Position numbers and translations under genes: made by a program
Shown here: positions 1 to 6,998 of the stretch, one piece after another
Layout: every line of letters starts with the position of its first letter
Position numbering within the stretch: position 1 is the stretch's first letter
The notes under the pieces: generated by a model
Database searches by the model: none
What the model was told of the DNA's origin: nothing
Seen by the model: only the letters and a program-made list of their open reading frames with translations
Assembly: GCA_046704445.1 (NCBI GenBank)
Contig: JBJKRW010000124.1
Coordinates: 1-7,791 of the forward strand
Direction: 5' to 3'
Length of the DNA stretch: 7,791 nucleotides
Origin: JBJKRW01 sp046704445
GTDB lineage: Bacteria; Patescibacteriota; Microgenomatia; UBA1406; GWC2-37-13

Positions 1-255
1 TAAGAGAGAAAAAGCCGAAAACCCGATAAGCCAAGAGAGAAAGTGATACAGAAAGAAATTATAGAAAAAACGCCCATCCTTCCAGGCCAACCGCAACGGC
101 TTCAAACCTTAGCGGAAAAAAAGCAATGCAAAAACCGCCGCGGCAATAATTTCATAGAAATAGATATTGATTTCCTGACCCAAAAAAGACAATCTTCCCA
201 GTTGACCAAAAACAAATGACGCAAGAGTCAATCCTGTCAAAAAACTCACCAGCAT
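1..255 (-). pseudogene. O-antigen ligase/polymerase-like membrane protein, 5' part, interrupted by an in-frame TAA
   Basis: The ATG at 255 follows the stop of the upstream glycosyltransferase by three bases (TAA-CCT-ATG), which suggests translational coupling. The first 48 codons give two hydrophobic segments (about residues 1-16 and 30-47) around a short FGQLGRLSF stretch. This layout is typical of the N-terminus of O-antigen ligase/Wzy polymerase family proteins. Codon 49 (111-109) is TAA, yet the same frame stays open for the remaining 36 codons to the window edge. Those codons encode a basic loop (KPLRLAWKDGR, residues 52-62) and another strongly hydrophobic segment, again as expected for this family. 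A one-base indel in the T7 run just before the stop (122-116) does not rescue it, because both shifted frames meet stops soon after. Family members normally have about 400-600 residues and 10-12 membrane helices, so a 48-residue product would be inactive. The family call is inference from topology and gene context. A sequencing error at the TAA is an alternative. Confidence 0.6.
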
Positions 256-258
256 AGG

Positions 259-1044
259 TTACGGGTTACGCCCTTTAAATTCATATTGACACAGCTTTGC
301 CCTCACAAGAAAAGAGTGAAAAGACATAAGAAATGCGTATACAAATCCCTGGGGCCCGTCCAAAAATCCGAGATACAGCAGGTAGGTCAAAAGGAACTTG
401 AAAACAGGAAAAAAAACAAGTTCGCCCAGCCGGAATTTCTTCCCCCGCGTATACAGTTCCTTAGCTCTCATGTCACTGTATACATTGATATCCTGAATAA
501 ATTCTTTTAAGGCCGGATGAGGAAAATGATTCAGATAACTGCGAAGTCTCCCCTGAACCTGGGCGGTATAAAATACTTCGTGCACGTTTCCCAACCATTT
601 TCCCGAATTTTTCCGGATTAACCTGACTATTCCGTAATTCCTCGCACGCGCGACTTCTCCGTGTTTCAGCTCTTTCCCCCACCATATATCACGTCGTTTA
701 ATATAAAATGCGGAATATGATGGGTTTTCTAACACATCACGGATCTCTTTTTCTAATTCCGGAGCAACCTCCTCGTCCGCATCAATGTACAAAACCCAAT
801 CGCCGTCCGCCTGCGACATACCGTAATTTCTCTGGGCCGCGAAATCCCCTTCAAGCTTTCTTTCGACTATTCTGCATTTTCTGTACTTACCTACAAGTTT
901 TTTCAATAGTGATTCTGTATCATTGTCCGAACAGTCGTCCAAGAAAATTATTTCGTCGCAAAAAAGCATACTCTTTACGCAGCGCTCAATCTGTGAGCCT
1001 TCATTTTTGGTAAGTATAATCCCGCTTATCTTGTTTTTCTTCAT
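259..1044 (-). CDS. GT2 family glycosyltransferase, WaaE/beta-1,4-glucosyltransferase-like
   Basis: This 261-residue GT-A fold enzyme probably transfers a sugar from a nucleotide donor to a lipid-linked oligosaccharide at the inner face of the membrane. The N-terminus has the first GT2 strand ending in ILTKNE (residues 10-15), then the nucleotide-binding FLDDCSD (34-40). The metal-binding DxD is DAD at 88-90 in YIDADEE, and a WaaE-type VHE lies at 154-156. The last 60 residues are hydrophobic with a LGFLDGPQGF turn, as in this subfamily's membrane-associated tail. The length is typical of the family. The ATG at 1044 starts exactly at the conserved first strand. It has no Shine-Dalgarno, but a TACAAT box lies six bases upstream (1056-1051). 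It is 31 bases downstream of the GT4 stop and 3 bases before the polymerase-like gene. Donor and acceptor cannot be told from the sequence. Confidence 0.92.
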   Translation of the reverse strand: MKKNKISGIILTKNEGSQIERCVKSMLFCDEIIFLDDCSDNDTESLLKKLVGKYRKCRIVERKLEGDFAAQRNYGMSQADGDWVLYIDADEEVAPELEKEIRDVLENPSYSAFYIKRRDIWWGKELKHGEVARARNYGIVRLIRKNSGKWLGNVHEVFYTAQVQGRLRSYLNHFPHPALKEFIQDINVYSDMRAKELYTRGKKFRLGELVFFPVFKFLLTYLLYLGFLDGPQGFVYAFLMSFHSFLVRAKLCQYEFKGRNP

Positions 1045-1075
1045 AGATATATTGTATCGAAAAATAATCCGTTTC

Positions 1076-2107
1076 TCATGACCGCAGCGAATAGATCTTC
1101 ATAAGCTTTTTTGCGTACCCGTTCCAAGAAAATTTTTTTGTCAGCTTTGCTCTGTCTATTTCGGTTGAATTCCCTGCCGCAGCTTGCCTCATCATATCCA
1201 GGAATTCCTCCGAGTTTTCCGCGGTAGAGACGAATTCGTCCATTTCCGGAATAATGGCTGACCGCATACCGATAACCGGACATTTAAAAGACAATGCTTC
1301 CAAAACCGGAATATTTCCGCTTTCATACAGCGATGCGCTTACATAGGCAGTTGCTTCAGAATACAGCTTTGCAAGTTGGCTTCTGTTTGTGGTATGGGGA
1401 AGCGTAACTACATTCTGGTGCCGGTACTTTCTTGTGTGGTATATACCGACCAAAAAAAGTTTATAGGAAGCGCATCCTGTCTGTTTCCTGAAGCGGTCGA
1501 ATATCCTGATCAGGTTCCTGATATTTTTTATCGGATGGTCCATACCTACATACAAAAAATACTTTTTAGGTTTACGGATATATTGTGTATTAAAAGCCAG
1601 CATATCTTCAGGAATACCAAAAGGCAGCACATGAATATTATGAAACGAAGGATACACCTGCCTGAACTCTTTCAACACTCTTTTTGAAGATACGATAATA
1701 TACCTGGATCTTCGAACGGTCGCATTGAACTGCTGAATAAAACGAATGTATCCTTCACGGTACAGATGAGGAAAGTGGTAGAACGAAAGCCCGTGAGAAA
1801 AACTTATGATGTCGGCTTTTGTCCATAACGGAATTGCCTGATTTAATGCAAGGAAAATCTGTCCGGGTTTCATTATTTCTTCAATACTCACCCTTACTTT
1901 CATCCAAAGCGTTAAGGGCCCGAATACGTTATAGTTCCATTTTTTATCAAAGTCGTAGGGTTTATAGCGGCAAAACGAATAAACGGTATATGAATTTCCG
2001 GTGTCATTGCGCATCAGGGACCGGATGAGGTTTTCCGTGACAATAAAGTTGCCGAAGCGCTGATCGGCGGGAGCGCAAAATCCACCACCGTCAACTGTTA
2101 TATACAT
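1076..2107 (-). CDS. GT4 family glycosyltransferase (GT-B fold)
   Basis: This 343-residue retaining glycosyltransferase of the Glycos_transf_1 type probably adds one sugar to the lipid-linked repeat unit in the cytoplasm. The N-terminal Rossmann half contains a glycine-rich VDGGG at 5-9 and a SHGLSFYHFPHLY region at 104-116. The C-terminal donor-binding half starts near YFLYVGMDHPIKNI (183-196), where K194 is the usual phosphate-contacting lysine. The EX7E motif is E262-E270 in ESGNIPVLEAL, followed by CPVIG (276-280). The C-terminal FSWNGYAKKLMKIY (326-339) is the usual closing helix. The start overlaps the end of the upstream fusion gene by 17 bases (2091-2107). An AAGGA lies 15 bases upstream, which is too far to be a good ribosome site, so translation probably depends on coupling. 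The family call is secure, but sugar specificity is not visible. Confidence 0.94.
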   Translation of the reverse strand: MYITVDGGGFCAPADQRFGNFIVTENLIRSLMRNDTGNSYTVYSFCRYKPYDFDKKWNYNVFGPLTLWMKVRVSIEEIMKPGQIFLALNQAIPLWTKADIISFSHGLSFYHFPHLYREGYIRFIQQFNATVRRSRYIIVSSKRVLKEFRQVYPSFHNIHVLPFGIPEDMLAFNTQYIRKPKKYFLYVGMDHPIKNIRNLIRIFDRFRKQTGCASYKLFLVGIYHTRKYRHQNVVTLPHTTNRSQLAKLYSEATAYVSASLYESGNIPVLEALSFKCPVIGMRSAIIPEMDEFVSTAENSEEFLDMMRQAAAGNSTEIDRAKLTKKFSWNGYAKKLMKIYSLRS

Positions 2108-4052
2108 GTCTTGATAGCAAAATCCTTGTAATCCCTAATAATATAACAAAATTTATTATTTCGGATGCGACCGTGATATATGAAGAAGCAATAAAAGAAA
2201 ATTTTGGTATTAAAAGGAAATTAAGTCCGAAATTTATTACTATTTGAAGAAGAAATACAAAAACCACCAGATACGCTTTGTTCAGAACATAAATTACATT
2301 CATCCAAATCGAACTTACCAGGATAAAAGGCAATGCAAACATCACTATCCGGGTTACTTCAACTGCCTGTTCGTAATGCGGCTGTAACAGCACGGGAAGA
2401 ACAACCGGCGCACACAGATAGGAAACTATTGCGATAAAAAAACCTATGAAAGAAAGAAAAACAAAATCTTTTTTTATCTTTGCGAGGAAAATCCCTCTTT
2501 TTTTATTGATTCTGGCAAATATCGGAGCAACGCTGACATTATAGCTTGCGGCAATGAATATCAACGCATCAAGAAACTTGTATCCTGCCGAATATATACC
2601 TACGCTTCCTTCCCCTTTCAGCTTGGTCAAAAGAAAAACGTCAAGCTTGAAATAAAGTCCCGCAAAAAATGTTATAAGTACGAAAATATAGGATTTTTTG
2701 AGTATTTTGATCCAGTTTTTAAAATCAAAAACAAATTTTACCGGCTTTGATTCTTTTAGAAGAAAAACAAGGTTCAAAACCGAATAAAGGTTATAAAACC
2801 CGAAAATAAGTATGAAAACGATTAGCAACCGTCTGGATACAATAATTCCGATGATCTCCGCCGCAATCAGGACGGTGTTGAATATAATGCTGTTTCTCGA
2901 CGCAATATACGCTTTTTCCCGATATGCGGACCAGATAAAGTAACTGCCCGAAAACATATTGGTAAAAATGACCGTAGAGGTAAATAAAATGTACAGAAGC
3001 ACTTTCAGGTTCGTTCCAAACAACAGAACCGACAAAAGACTGGTTAACAAAAATACGATCACCGACAAAAAAATCCGCAAATGGAACACCGAATGAAAAA
3101 ATCCCTTTTTTTCGTTCGGGAGATGAATAACCCCGTAGGACGTTGTCCCGAAATCTACCAATGGAGAAAGGAGTGTTACCTGAGCCCATACTAACGTATA
3201 AATACCGTATTCTTCGGGATTAAAATATCTGATCATGAACAAAAAAAGCAGGAAATTAAGCAGCTTGGTAAGAAATGACGAGATGTTTAAAGTAAAAAAA
3301 TTAAACAAAAACGTATGGGAAAATGCGATAGAAAACACTACGTTTCGGTTGTCATATAACGTAAGAGGCAATCGTACTATTTCCCTTATTTTTTGCCTGT
3401 ATCCGGAATATTTCCAGAAGAACTTCCACCGGTTTATAAATAACCATTGCGCTTTCTGTTTTGAACCGTTTGAAGATTCAGCATGGAAATATGCGTATTT
3501 TGTGTCGATTCCGACCTTCAGTCCGGAATTTATGGCACGTTTACAAAACTCCACGTCTTCGTAATACATGAAGTATGTTTCATCAAACAGTCCGATAGTT
3601 TCGACTGTTTTTTTTGAGATGCCCATAAGGGATCCGGAAACGAAATCCGAAGGTACAAAACGTCGCAGTGGCCTTTTCAATTCCAAACCACCACTCAACC
3701 TGTTTTTGTCAATCCTGCCTCCAAAATAGATACGGTTGTTCTGATAAAACGGAAAGCCCAGAATATCGTAATATTCGAGTCCTTCGAGCCAATCGTGTCC
3801 CTGCAGACCCGAAACGGAAATATCGGGGTTCGAAACGATAAAATAATCGCACGAATCCTTTGTCGCCCGGCGTATGCCTTCGTTTACCCCCGCCGCATAT
3901 CCTTTCCCCTTTTCCGAATTGTCCACGCAGTACACATGAATATTTTTCTGTAATGCGTTTATTTCGCGCTTAAGACGCGATATTTCATTTTTCGGCGTAT
4001 GAAAAAGCACCACGATCCATGCAACTTTACTGGTTTTATTTTTACTTTTCAT
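2091..4052 (-). CDS. Fusion of GT2 rhamnosyltransferase-type domain and Wzx-like polysaccharide flippase
   Basis: This single 653-residue reading frame carries two functions normally on separate genes. Residues 8-225 are a GT2 domain of the WbbL/rhamnosyltransferase type: strand 1 AWIVVLFHT (11-19), VDNS (43-46), YAAGVNEG (52-59), SNPD (74-77), SGSLMGI (139-145), GLFDE (154-158), YYEDVEF (163-169) and H190. The loop between VDNS and the AAGVN motif is very short. From about 253 to 650 it is a Polysacc_synt-type membrane protein, with ISSFLTKLLNFLLFLFMIRYFNPEEYGIY (in parts, 257-285), the DFG at 300-302 and about 12 hydrophobic helices. The flippase would move the undecaprenyl-linked unit across the inner membrane. 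The frame is open upstream to a TTG at 4118, but the ATG at 4052 is preferred because strand 1 follows it closely. It overlaps the upstream stop by 11 bases. There is no stop or ATG at the junction. A GTG at codon 239 (3338) could give a separate flippase. Confidence 0.9.
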   Translation of the reverse strand: MKSKNKTSKVAWIVVLFHTPKNEISRLKREINALQKNIHVYCVDNSEKGKGYAAGVNEGIRRATKDSCDYFIVSNPDISVSGLQGHDWLEGLEYYDILGFPFYQNNRIYFGGRIDKNRLSGGLELKRPLRRFVPSDFVSGSLMGISKKTVETIGLFDETYFMYYEDVEFCKRAINSGLKVGIDTKYAYFHAESSNGSKQKAQWLFINRWKFFWKYSGYRQKIREIVRLPLTLYDNRNVVFSIAFSHTFLFNFFTLNISSFLTKLLNFLLFLFMIRYFNPEEYGIYTLVWAQVTLLSPLVDFGTTSYGVIHLPNEKKGFFHSVFHLRIFLSVIVFLLTSLLSVLLFGTNLKVLLYILFTSTVIFTNMFSGSYFIWSAYREKAYIASRNSIIFNTVLIAAEIIGIIVSRRLLIVFILIFGFYNLYSVLNLVFLLKESKPVKFVFDFKNWIKILKKSYIFVLITFFAGLYFKLDVFLLTKLKGEGSVGIYSAGYKFLDALIFIAASYNVSVAPIFARINKKRGIFLAKIKKDFVFLSFIGFFIAIVSYLCAPVVLPVLLQPHYEQAVEVTRIVMFALPFILVSSIWMNVIYVLNKAYLVVFVFLLQIVINFGLNFLLIPKFSFIASSYITVASEIINFVILLGITRILLSRHVYNS

Positions 4053-4812
4053 GACGAATATTTTTTTGAAACAACAGGATATAGGTAAGCGCTTCCATAT
4101 ACGCAAAACCAAGATCAAGCAAAATCCTGGGCAGTCCGTCTTTATATCCCTTAACGTTAATGTATCTTGCCCAAAACAAATGCGGAGGGTATAAGAAGAT
4201 TTTTTTCATAGAACTATTTTCATGGCGTTTATATTTTTGTTCCGCCTCTCTGAGAGCGTAATCGGTAAATTTTGCATATATTTGGCCGAGGGACGTATAC
4301 GAATAGTGAAGTGCGGTATTTTTTAGCGCGGAAATTTTCCCGCGTACGAGAAACTTTTCGTGTACAAAAGCTGGTTCTATGGTTGCCTTTGATTTTTTGA
4401 ATAAAATGAGTTTTTTATATGCTTCTCCGCCATAGCGCAGAGGTTTTCCAAACAAATGTGTTTGAAACCGGATAAAATAACCGTCATACTGATCAATTTT
4501 TTTTGACCGGACTAATTGAATTATTTCGTTTCTCAACTTTTTGCTCAATTGTTCGTCAGAGTCCAGTATAAGAATCCACGGCCCTTTTGCCCTTTCCAGG
4601 CTAAAAAATCTCTGCCTGCCCAGGTCACGATCATGACGGACATATATTTTGGCACCGTATTTTCTTGCAGTTTCTGCCGTAGAATCCGTCGAGCAATCGT
4701 CTACCACGATAATCTCACGACACAAACCGTTCACTGAATCAAGCATTGCAGGAAGCTCTTTTGCCGCGTTTCTTGTAATAACTGCGAGTGAGATATCCGA
4801 TTCCTTTATCAT
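4042..4812 (-). CDS. GT2 family glycosyltransferase, WaaE/beta-1,4-glucosyltransferase-like
   Basis: This 256-residue GT-A enzyme is a second member of the subfamily at 259-1044, but a diverged one. Visible motifs are AVITRNA (10-16), IIVVDDCSTDST (34-45), RQRFF near 66-70, the metal-binding DSD at 84-86 in LDSDEQL, and VHE at 150-152. A hydrophobic, aromatic C-terminal tail runs from about 225 to 249. It probably adds a hexose to the growing lipid-linked unit. The ATG at 4812 places the first strand at residue 7. GAGAGG ends only two bases before the ATG, which is close for a Shine-Dalgarno. A TATAAT box lies nine bases upstream (4827-4822), so a near-leaderless message is possible. The gap to the upstream GT39 gene is 58 bases, and its end overlaps the fusion gene start by 11. 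The substrate is not predictable. Confidence 0.92.
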   Translation of the reverse strand: MIKESDISLAVITRNAAKELPAMLDSVNGLCREIIVVDDCSTDSTAETARKYGAKIYVRHDRDLGRQRFFSLERAKGPWILILDSDEQLSKKLRNEIIQLVRSKKIDQYDGYFIRFQTHLFGKPLRYGGEAYKKLILFKKSKATIEPAFVHEKFLVRGKISALKNTALHYSYTSLGQIYAKFTDYALREAEQKYKRHENSSMKKIFLYPPHLFWARYINVKGYKDGLPRILLDLGFAYMEALTYILLFQKNIRHEK

Positions 4813-4821
4813 TTCCTCTCA

Positions 4822-4851
4822 ATTATACCTTAGTTTTGTTCCTATACCCAA
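4822..4851 (-). promoter_or_regulatory. Possible sigma70-type promoter before the GT2 gene at 4812
   Basis: On the minus strand, TTGGGT (4851-4846) is followed after 18 bases by a perfect TATAAT (4827-4822). The -35 matches only three of six consensus positions. The -10 is nine bases before the ATG at 4812, so the transcript would begin within about three bases of the start codon. It lies in the only sizeable gap inside the leftward cluster, so it could serve as an internal promoter. In AT-rich sequence one perfect -10 can occur by chance, and readthrough from the GT39 gene may be enough. Confidence 0.28.
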
Positions 4852-4870
4852 TATTCCGAACCGCGGATAT

Positions 4871-6355
4871 CTATTCCGAAACACGATAGATTGAGTAGTC
4901 GCCCAAAGCTTTCAGAAAGGTAAGTCCGGAGAATAAACGGGGAGCATGTGCCCGAAAATCCGCGATCTGATCGTTGCGGATTGCCATATATTTCGGCCAA
5001 CCGTATGTCCTATAAAAATTAATATATGCCGTATCAGTATGAGGAATGAGAAAACTATTCAAGGTTTTAAAAGAGGCATTCATAATCCAATGCGGAGGCA
5101 AATTTGTCAAATCACCGGGACGGATAAACGCTTTCAGCTGTTGCACCGCACGGATATATGCGTATTGCGGATTACGGAAAATGAACACGTATATTTCCGA
5201 AACGTTGAATATCATGTCGGCGAACAGTGCAATTAAAACAATACACCATGCAAAACGGGAACCGATTGCTGAATTGTTCCGTTCCGAAAAAAGCAACGAG
5301 GAAAGAAGTATTAAGGGAAGAATTATCATAACGAGATACCTTCCGAATTTTGCCGGCATAAACACTTCATGCAGCAGAAATACTCCCAACCAACAAAAAA
5401 GCAATGTTCTGAGCTGCCAAAGAGAATCGCGGATATTGCGCCTTACGATCTCACGGACATACGATATAAAAACCAGAATGCTTCCGAATGTTGGAAACGC
5501 AAGATATTTCCACTGGTCGTTTAACACAATATTTCTTAAATCATTAAACAAGTAACTTGGCTGCAGAAAAATTCTTGAGGGCCTGTTTACTGAAAGCGTA
5601 GCGGCGCTGTTTAAAAGCCAAAGGTGATAATTAGGCGCCGCAATAAATAAAACGTACCCAATCAGCATAAACAATCCCGAACTGAAGAAACCGGTTAAAA
5701 GCGTAATGTAATGTTTTTTTCTGATCGGGTTTTTCCTTTCCAAATAAAAAAACAACGTGAGGCTTATTACTGCAAACAGCGCCATGCTAACTGATGATTC
5801 TTTAGTAAAAAAAGAAAACATGAAAAATAATCCTGCCGCAAAACCGTACGCAAAAGAATGACGAGTAGCACGCAATCCTGCAAACCATACAATAAAGGTC
5901 ATAAGTGAAAAAAACATCATTGTTGCTTCGGGAAGCCCGGCTCTTCCGAATACTACGAAATAAAAATTAACGGATAAAAGCAACGCAGCAATAATTGCAG
6001 ACACGGCTCCAGCTAACCGGCGGATAAAAATGTATACCGCACATATAGATAAAACCGAAAACACCACACTGACCAAGCGAAACGCGTAGGCATGGATGCC
6101 GAATATCAAAACTCCGACCAATTGGAGTAACGGAAATACCGGCATAATCAGGGCGTAATAAAAATTATCGGTATTCCACGAATGCCAGAGATAAAAACTT
6201 CTTGCTGCGTATGAATGCAGTCCTTCATCCCTCGTATCCAGAAAAGGAATAGGAAGAGGGTCGGCGTTCAAATGTACTACGCGAACCCAGATCGCGATGA
6301 TAAGAAATACCAGCAACAGCAGGTTTGGAATCATTCGAATTAATCTGCGGTTCAT
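4871..6355 (-). CDS. GT39 (PMT_2/ArnT-like) integral membrane glycosyltransferase
   Basis: This 494-residue multispan protein of the GT-C superfamily is related to dolichyl-phosphate-mannose mannosyltransferases and ArnT. It takes sugars from a polyprenyl-phosphate donor and acts on the outer side of the inner membrane. A signal-anchor helix (about 10-25) precedes the first periplasmic loop, whose catalytic acidic motif is RDEGLHSYAARSF (42-54, D43 and E44). FGRAGLPEATMMFF (136-149) is the second conserved motif, and FTKESS (183-188) and FGRY (337-340) are also typical. About ten further helices follow, with a soluble C-terminal part from about 395. The frame allows ATGs at 6364, 6361 and 6355. 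I chose 6355 because a perfect TATAAT overlaps the first ATG and would place the transcript start at about 6356, leaving 6355 as a leaderless start. The 6364 start would add three residues (MMA). The gene heads the leftward operon, and the donor sugar and acceptor are unknown. Confidence 0.88.
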   Translation of the reverse strand: MNRRLIRMIPNLLLLVFLIIAIWVRVVHLNADPLPIPFLDTRDEGLHSYAARSFYLWHSWNTDNFYYALIMPVFPLLQLVGVLIFGIHAYAFRLVSVVFSVLSICAVYIFIRRLAGAVSAIIAALLLSVNFYFVVFGRAGLPEATMMFFSLMTFIVWFAGLRATRHSFAYGFAAGLFFMFSFFTKESSVSMALFAVISLTLFFYLERKNPIRKKHYITLLTGFFSSGLFMLIGYVLFIAAPNYHLWLLNSAATLSVNRPSRIFLQPSYLFNDLRNIVLNDQWKYLAFPTFGSILVFISYVREIVRRNIRDSLWQLRTLLFCWLGVFLLHEVFMPAKFGRYLVMIILPLILLSSLLFSERNNSAIGSRFAWCIVLIALFADMIFNVSEIYVFIFRNPQYAYIRAVQQLKAFIRPGDLTNLPPHWIMNASFKTLNSFLIPHTDTAYINFYRTYGWPKYMAIRNDQIADFRAHAPRLFSGLTFLKALGDYSIYRVSE

Positions 6356-6362
6356 TGCCATC

Positions 6363-6391
6363 ATTATAGTGACTTTTTATGGATTTGAAAA
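6363..6391 (-). promoter_or_regulatory. Sigma70-like promoter of the leftward glycosyltransferase operon
   Basis: On the minus strand, TTTTCA (6391-6386, four of six matches to TTGACA) is followed by a 17-base spacer and a perfect TATAAT (6368-6363). The -10 overlaps the first possible ATG of the GT39 gene. Transcription should begin near 6356, next to the third in-frame ATG at 6355, which predicts a leaderless mRNA. The -35 uses almost the same bases as the -35 of the rightward promoter. No Shine-Dalgarno exists upstream of any of the three ATGs, consistent with this reading. There is no experimental support. Confidence 0.45.
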
Positions 6392-6413
6392 CAGGCGCGA
6401 AAGATATTAAAAT
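6385..6413 (+). promoter_or_regulatory. Sigma70-like promoter of the rightward lipoprotein gene
   Basis: TTGAAA (6385-6390, five of six consensus matches) is followed by exactly 17 bases and TAAAAT (6408-6413, five of six). Transcription would begin at about 6420, only about six bases before the ATG at 6426, so the message would be close to leaderless. No Shine-Dalgarno is present. The -35 box coincides with that of the leftward promoter on the other strand. Confidence 0.5.
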
Positions 6414-6425
6414 CGATATAGATCT

Positions 6426-6968
6426 ATGTATGCCGAATATCCTTCGTTCCATTCAAGACATGAAGTAAAATCCCGTCTGGCACGAAAGTCATTACTCATT
6501 CTGTTATCGCTCAGCATGCTCTTTTTCGCATCATCCTGCGTTTCAAAAGACCGAAATATTTTTATTCCTGTCACGTCGGTCGTCAATGACGCCTGCCAGT
6601 ATTCACAAAAAGACATTATCGTGTCCGGAGCACATCTAACGTATGACGGATCAGAACCTTACCAAACCTATTCTTTTTACAATAATCCCATGGGTTTTGA
6701 ACAATCCGACCTTGTACACGGCTTAGACGATATCTATACATTGACTGCCATAAATCCGGTAACAGCCACAACGGCATTGAAAGGCATTAAGGTCATTTCG
6801 CGCGAGTTTCCTCATAAAATTCCGCTTGTGTATCGCAACGGTACACTTACCGATCCAAAGAAAATTACTTCAAAGGACAAAGTCTCAATTGAAGCACATG
6901 TATACGGATTTAACCCTCCGTGTTACCTTTTTTTAAATACACAGGTTCAGGGAAATTCAGGAAACTGA
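6426..6968 (+). CDS. Putative lipoprotein of unknown function
   Basis: This is a 180-residue secreted protein that I do not recognise. A basic n-region (residues 11-21, with R11, K15, R17, R20 and K21) leads into a hydrophobic core SLLILLSLSMLFFA (22-35) and a lipobox-like ASSC with the predicted lipidated cysteine at C38. It should therefore be exported by Sec, lipidated, and anchored to a membrane. The mature part of about 143 residues is polar, rich in Tyr, Thr, Asn and Val, and probably beta-rich, with two more cysteines (in DACQY and PPCYL). There is no recognisable catalytic motif. The ATG at 6426 is the only start that keeps the whole signal peptide, although it gives a rather long 21-residue n-region. 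It is transcribed divergently from the polysaccharide operon, about 60 bases away. A role in the same surface process, such as assembly or anchoring, is a guess from position only. It ends with TGA. Confidence 0.72.
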   Translation: MYAEYPSFHSRHEVKSRLARKSLLILLSLSMLFFASSCVSKDRNIFIPVTSVVNDACQYSQKDIIVSGAHLTYDGSEPYQTYSFYNNPMGFEQSDLVHGLDDIYTLTAINPVTATTALKGIKVISREFPHKIPLVYRNGTLTDPKKITSKDKVSIEAHVYGFNPPCYLFLNTQVQGNSGN

Positions 6969-6969
6969 G

Positions 6970-6998
6970 TGGATAGGAGTAATGAAGAGTAGTATAAT
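6970..6998 (+). promoter_or_regulatory. Possible sigma70-like promoter upstream of the methyltransferase gene
   Basis: TGGATA (6970-6975, four of six matches) lies 17 bases before a perfect TATAAT (6993-6998), just after the lipoprotein stop. The predicted start near 7005 would give a leader of about 85 bases to the ATG at 7090, or about 49 to the ATG at 7054. A second TATAAT at 7046-7051 has no recognisable -35 at 16-18 bases. No terminator hairpin separates the two genes, so readthrough from the lipoprotein gene is equally possible. Confidence 0.33.

Noticed and set aside
109..111. TAA read as a sense codon (alternative genetic code or recoding)
   Set aside because: TAA ends the genes at 259 and 4042, TGA those at 1076, 2091 and 6968, and TAG that at 4871, all where their families should end. 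A local mutation or error is simpler.
1045..1075. Promoter for the GT2 gene at 1044 based on TACAAT (1056-1051)
   Set aside because: No hexamer at 16-18 bases upstream matches a -35 (at most two of six), so it is kept only as part of the leaderless-start pattern.
2791..3189. 132-codon leftward open frame inside the flippase half
   Set aside because: It overlaps the flippase in another frame on the same strand, shows no domain, and has no start signal of its own.
4053..4118. Upstream extension of the fusion protein to a TTG at 4118
   Set aside because: It would add 22 residues unlike a GT2 N-terminus and overlap the upstream gene by 77 bases. The ATG at 4052 sits just before the first conserved strand.
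5046..5555. 169-codon rightward open frame inside the GT39 gene
   Set aside because: It lies wholly antisense to a clear membrane glycosyltransferase, has no recognisable motif, and its composition reflects the opposite-strand codons.
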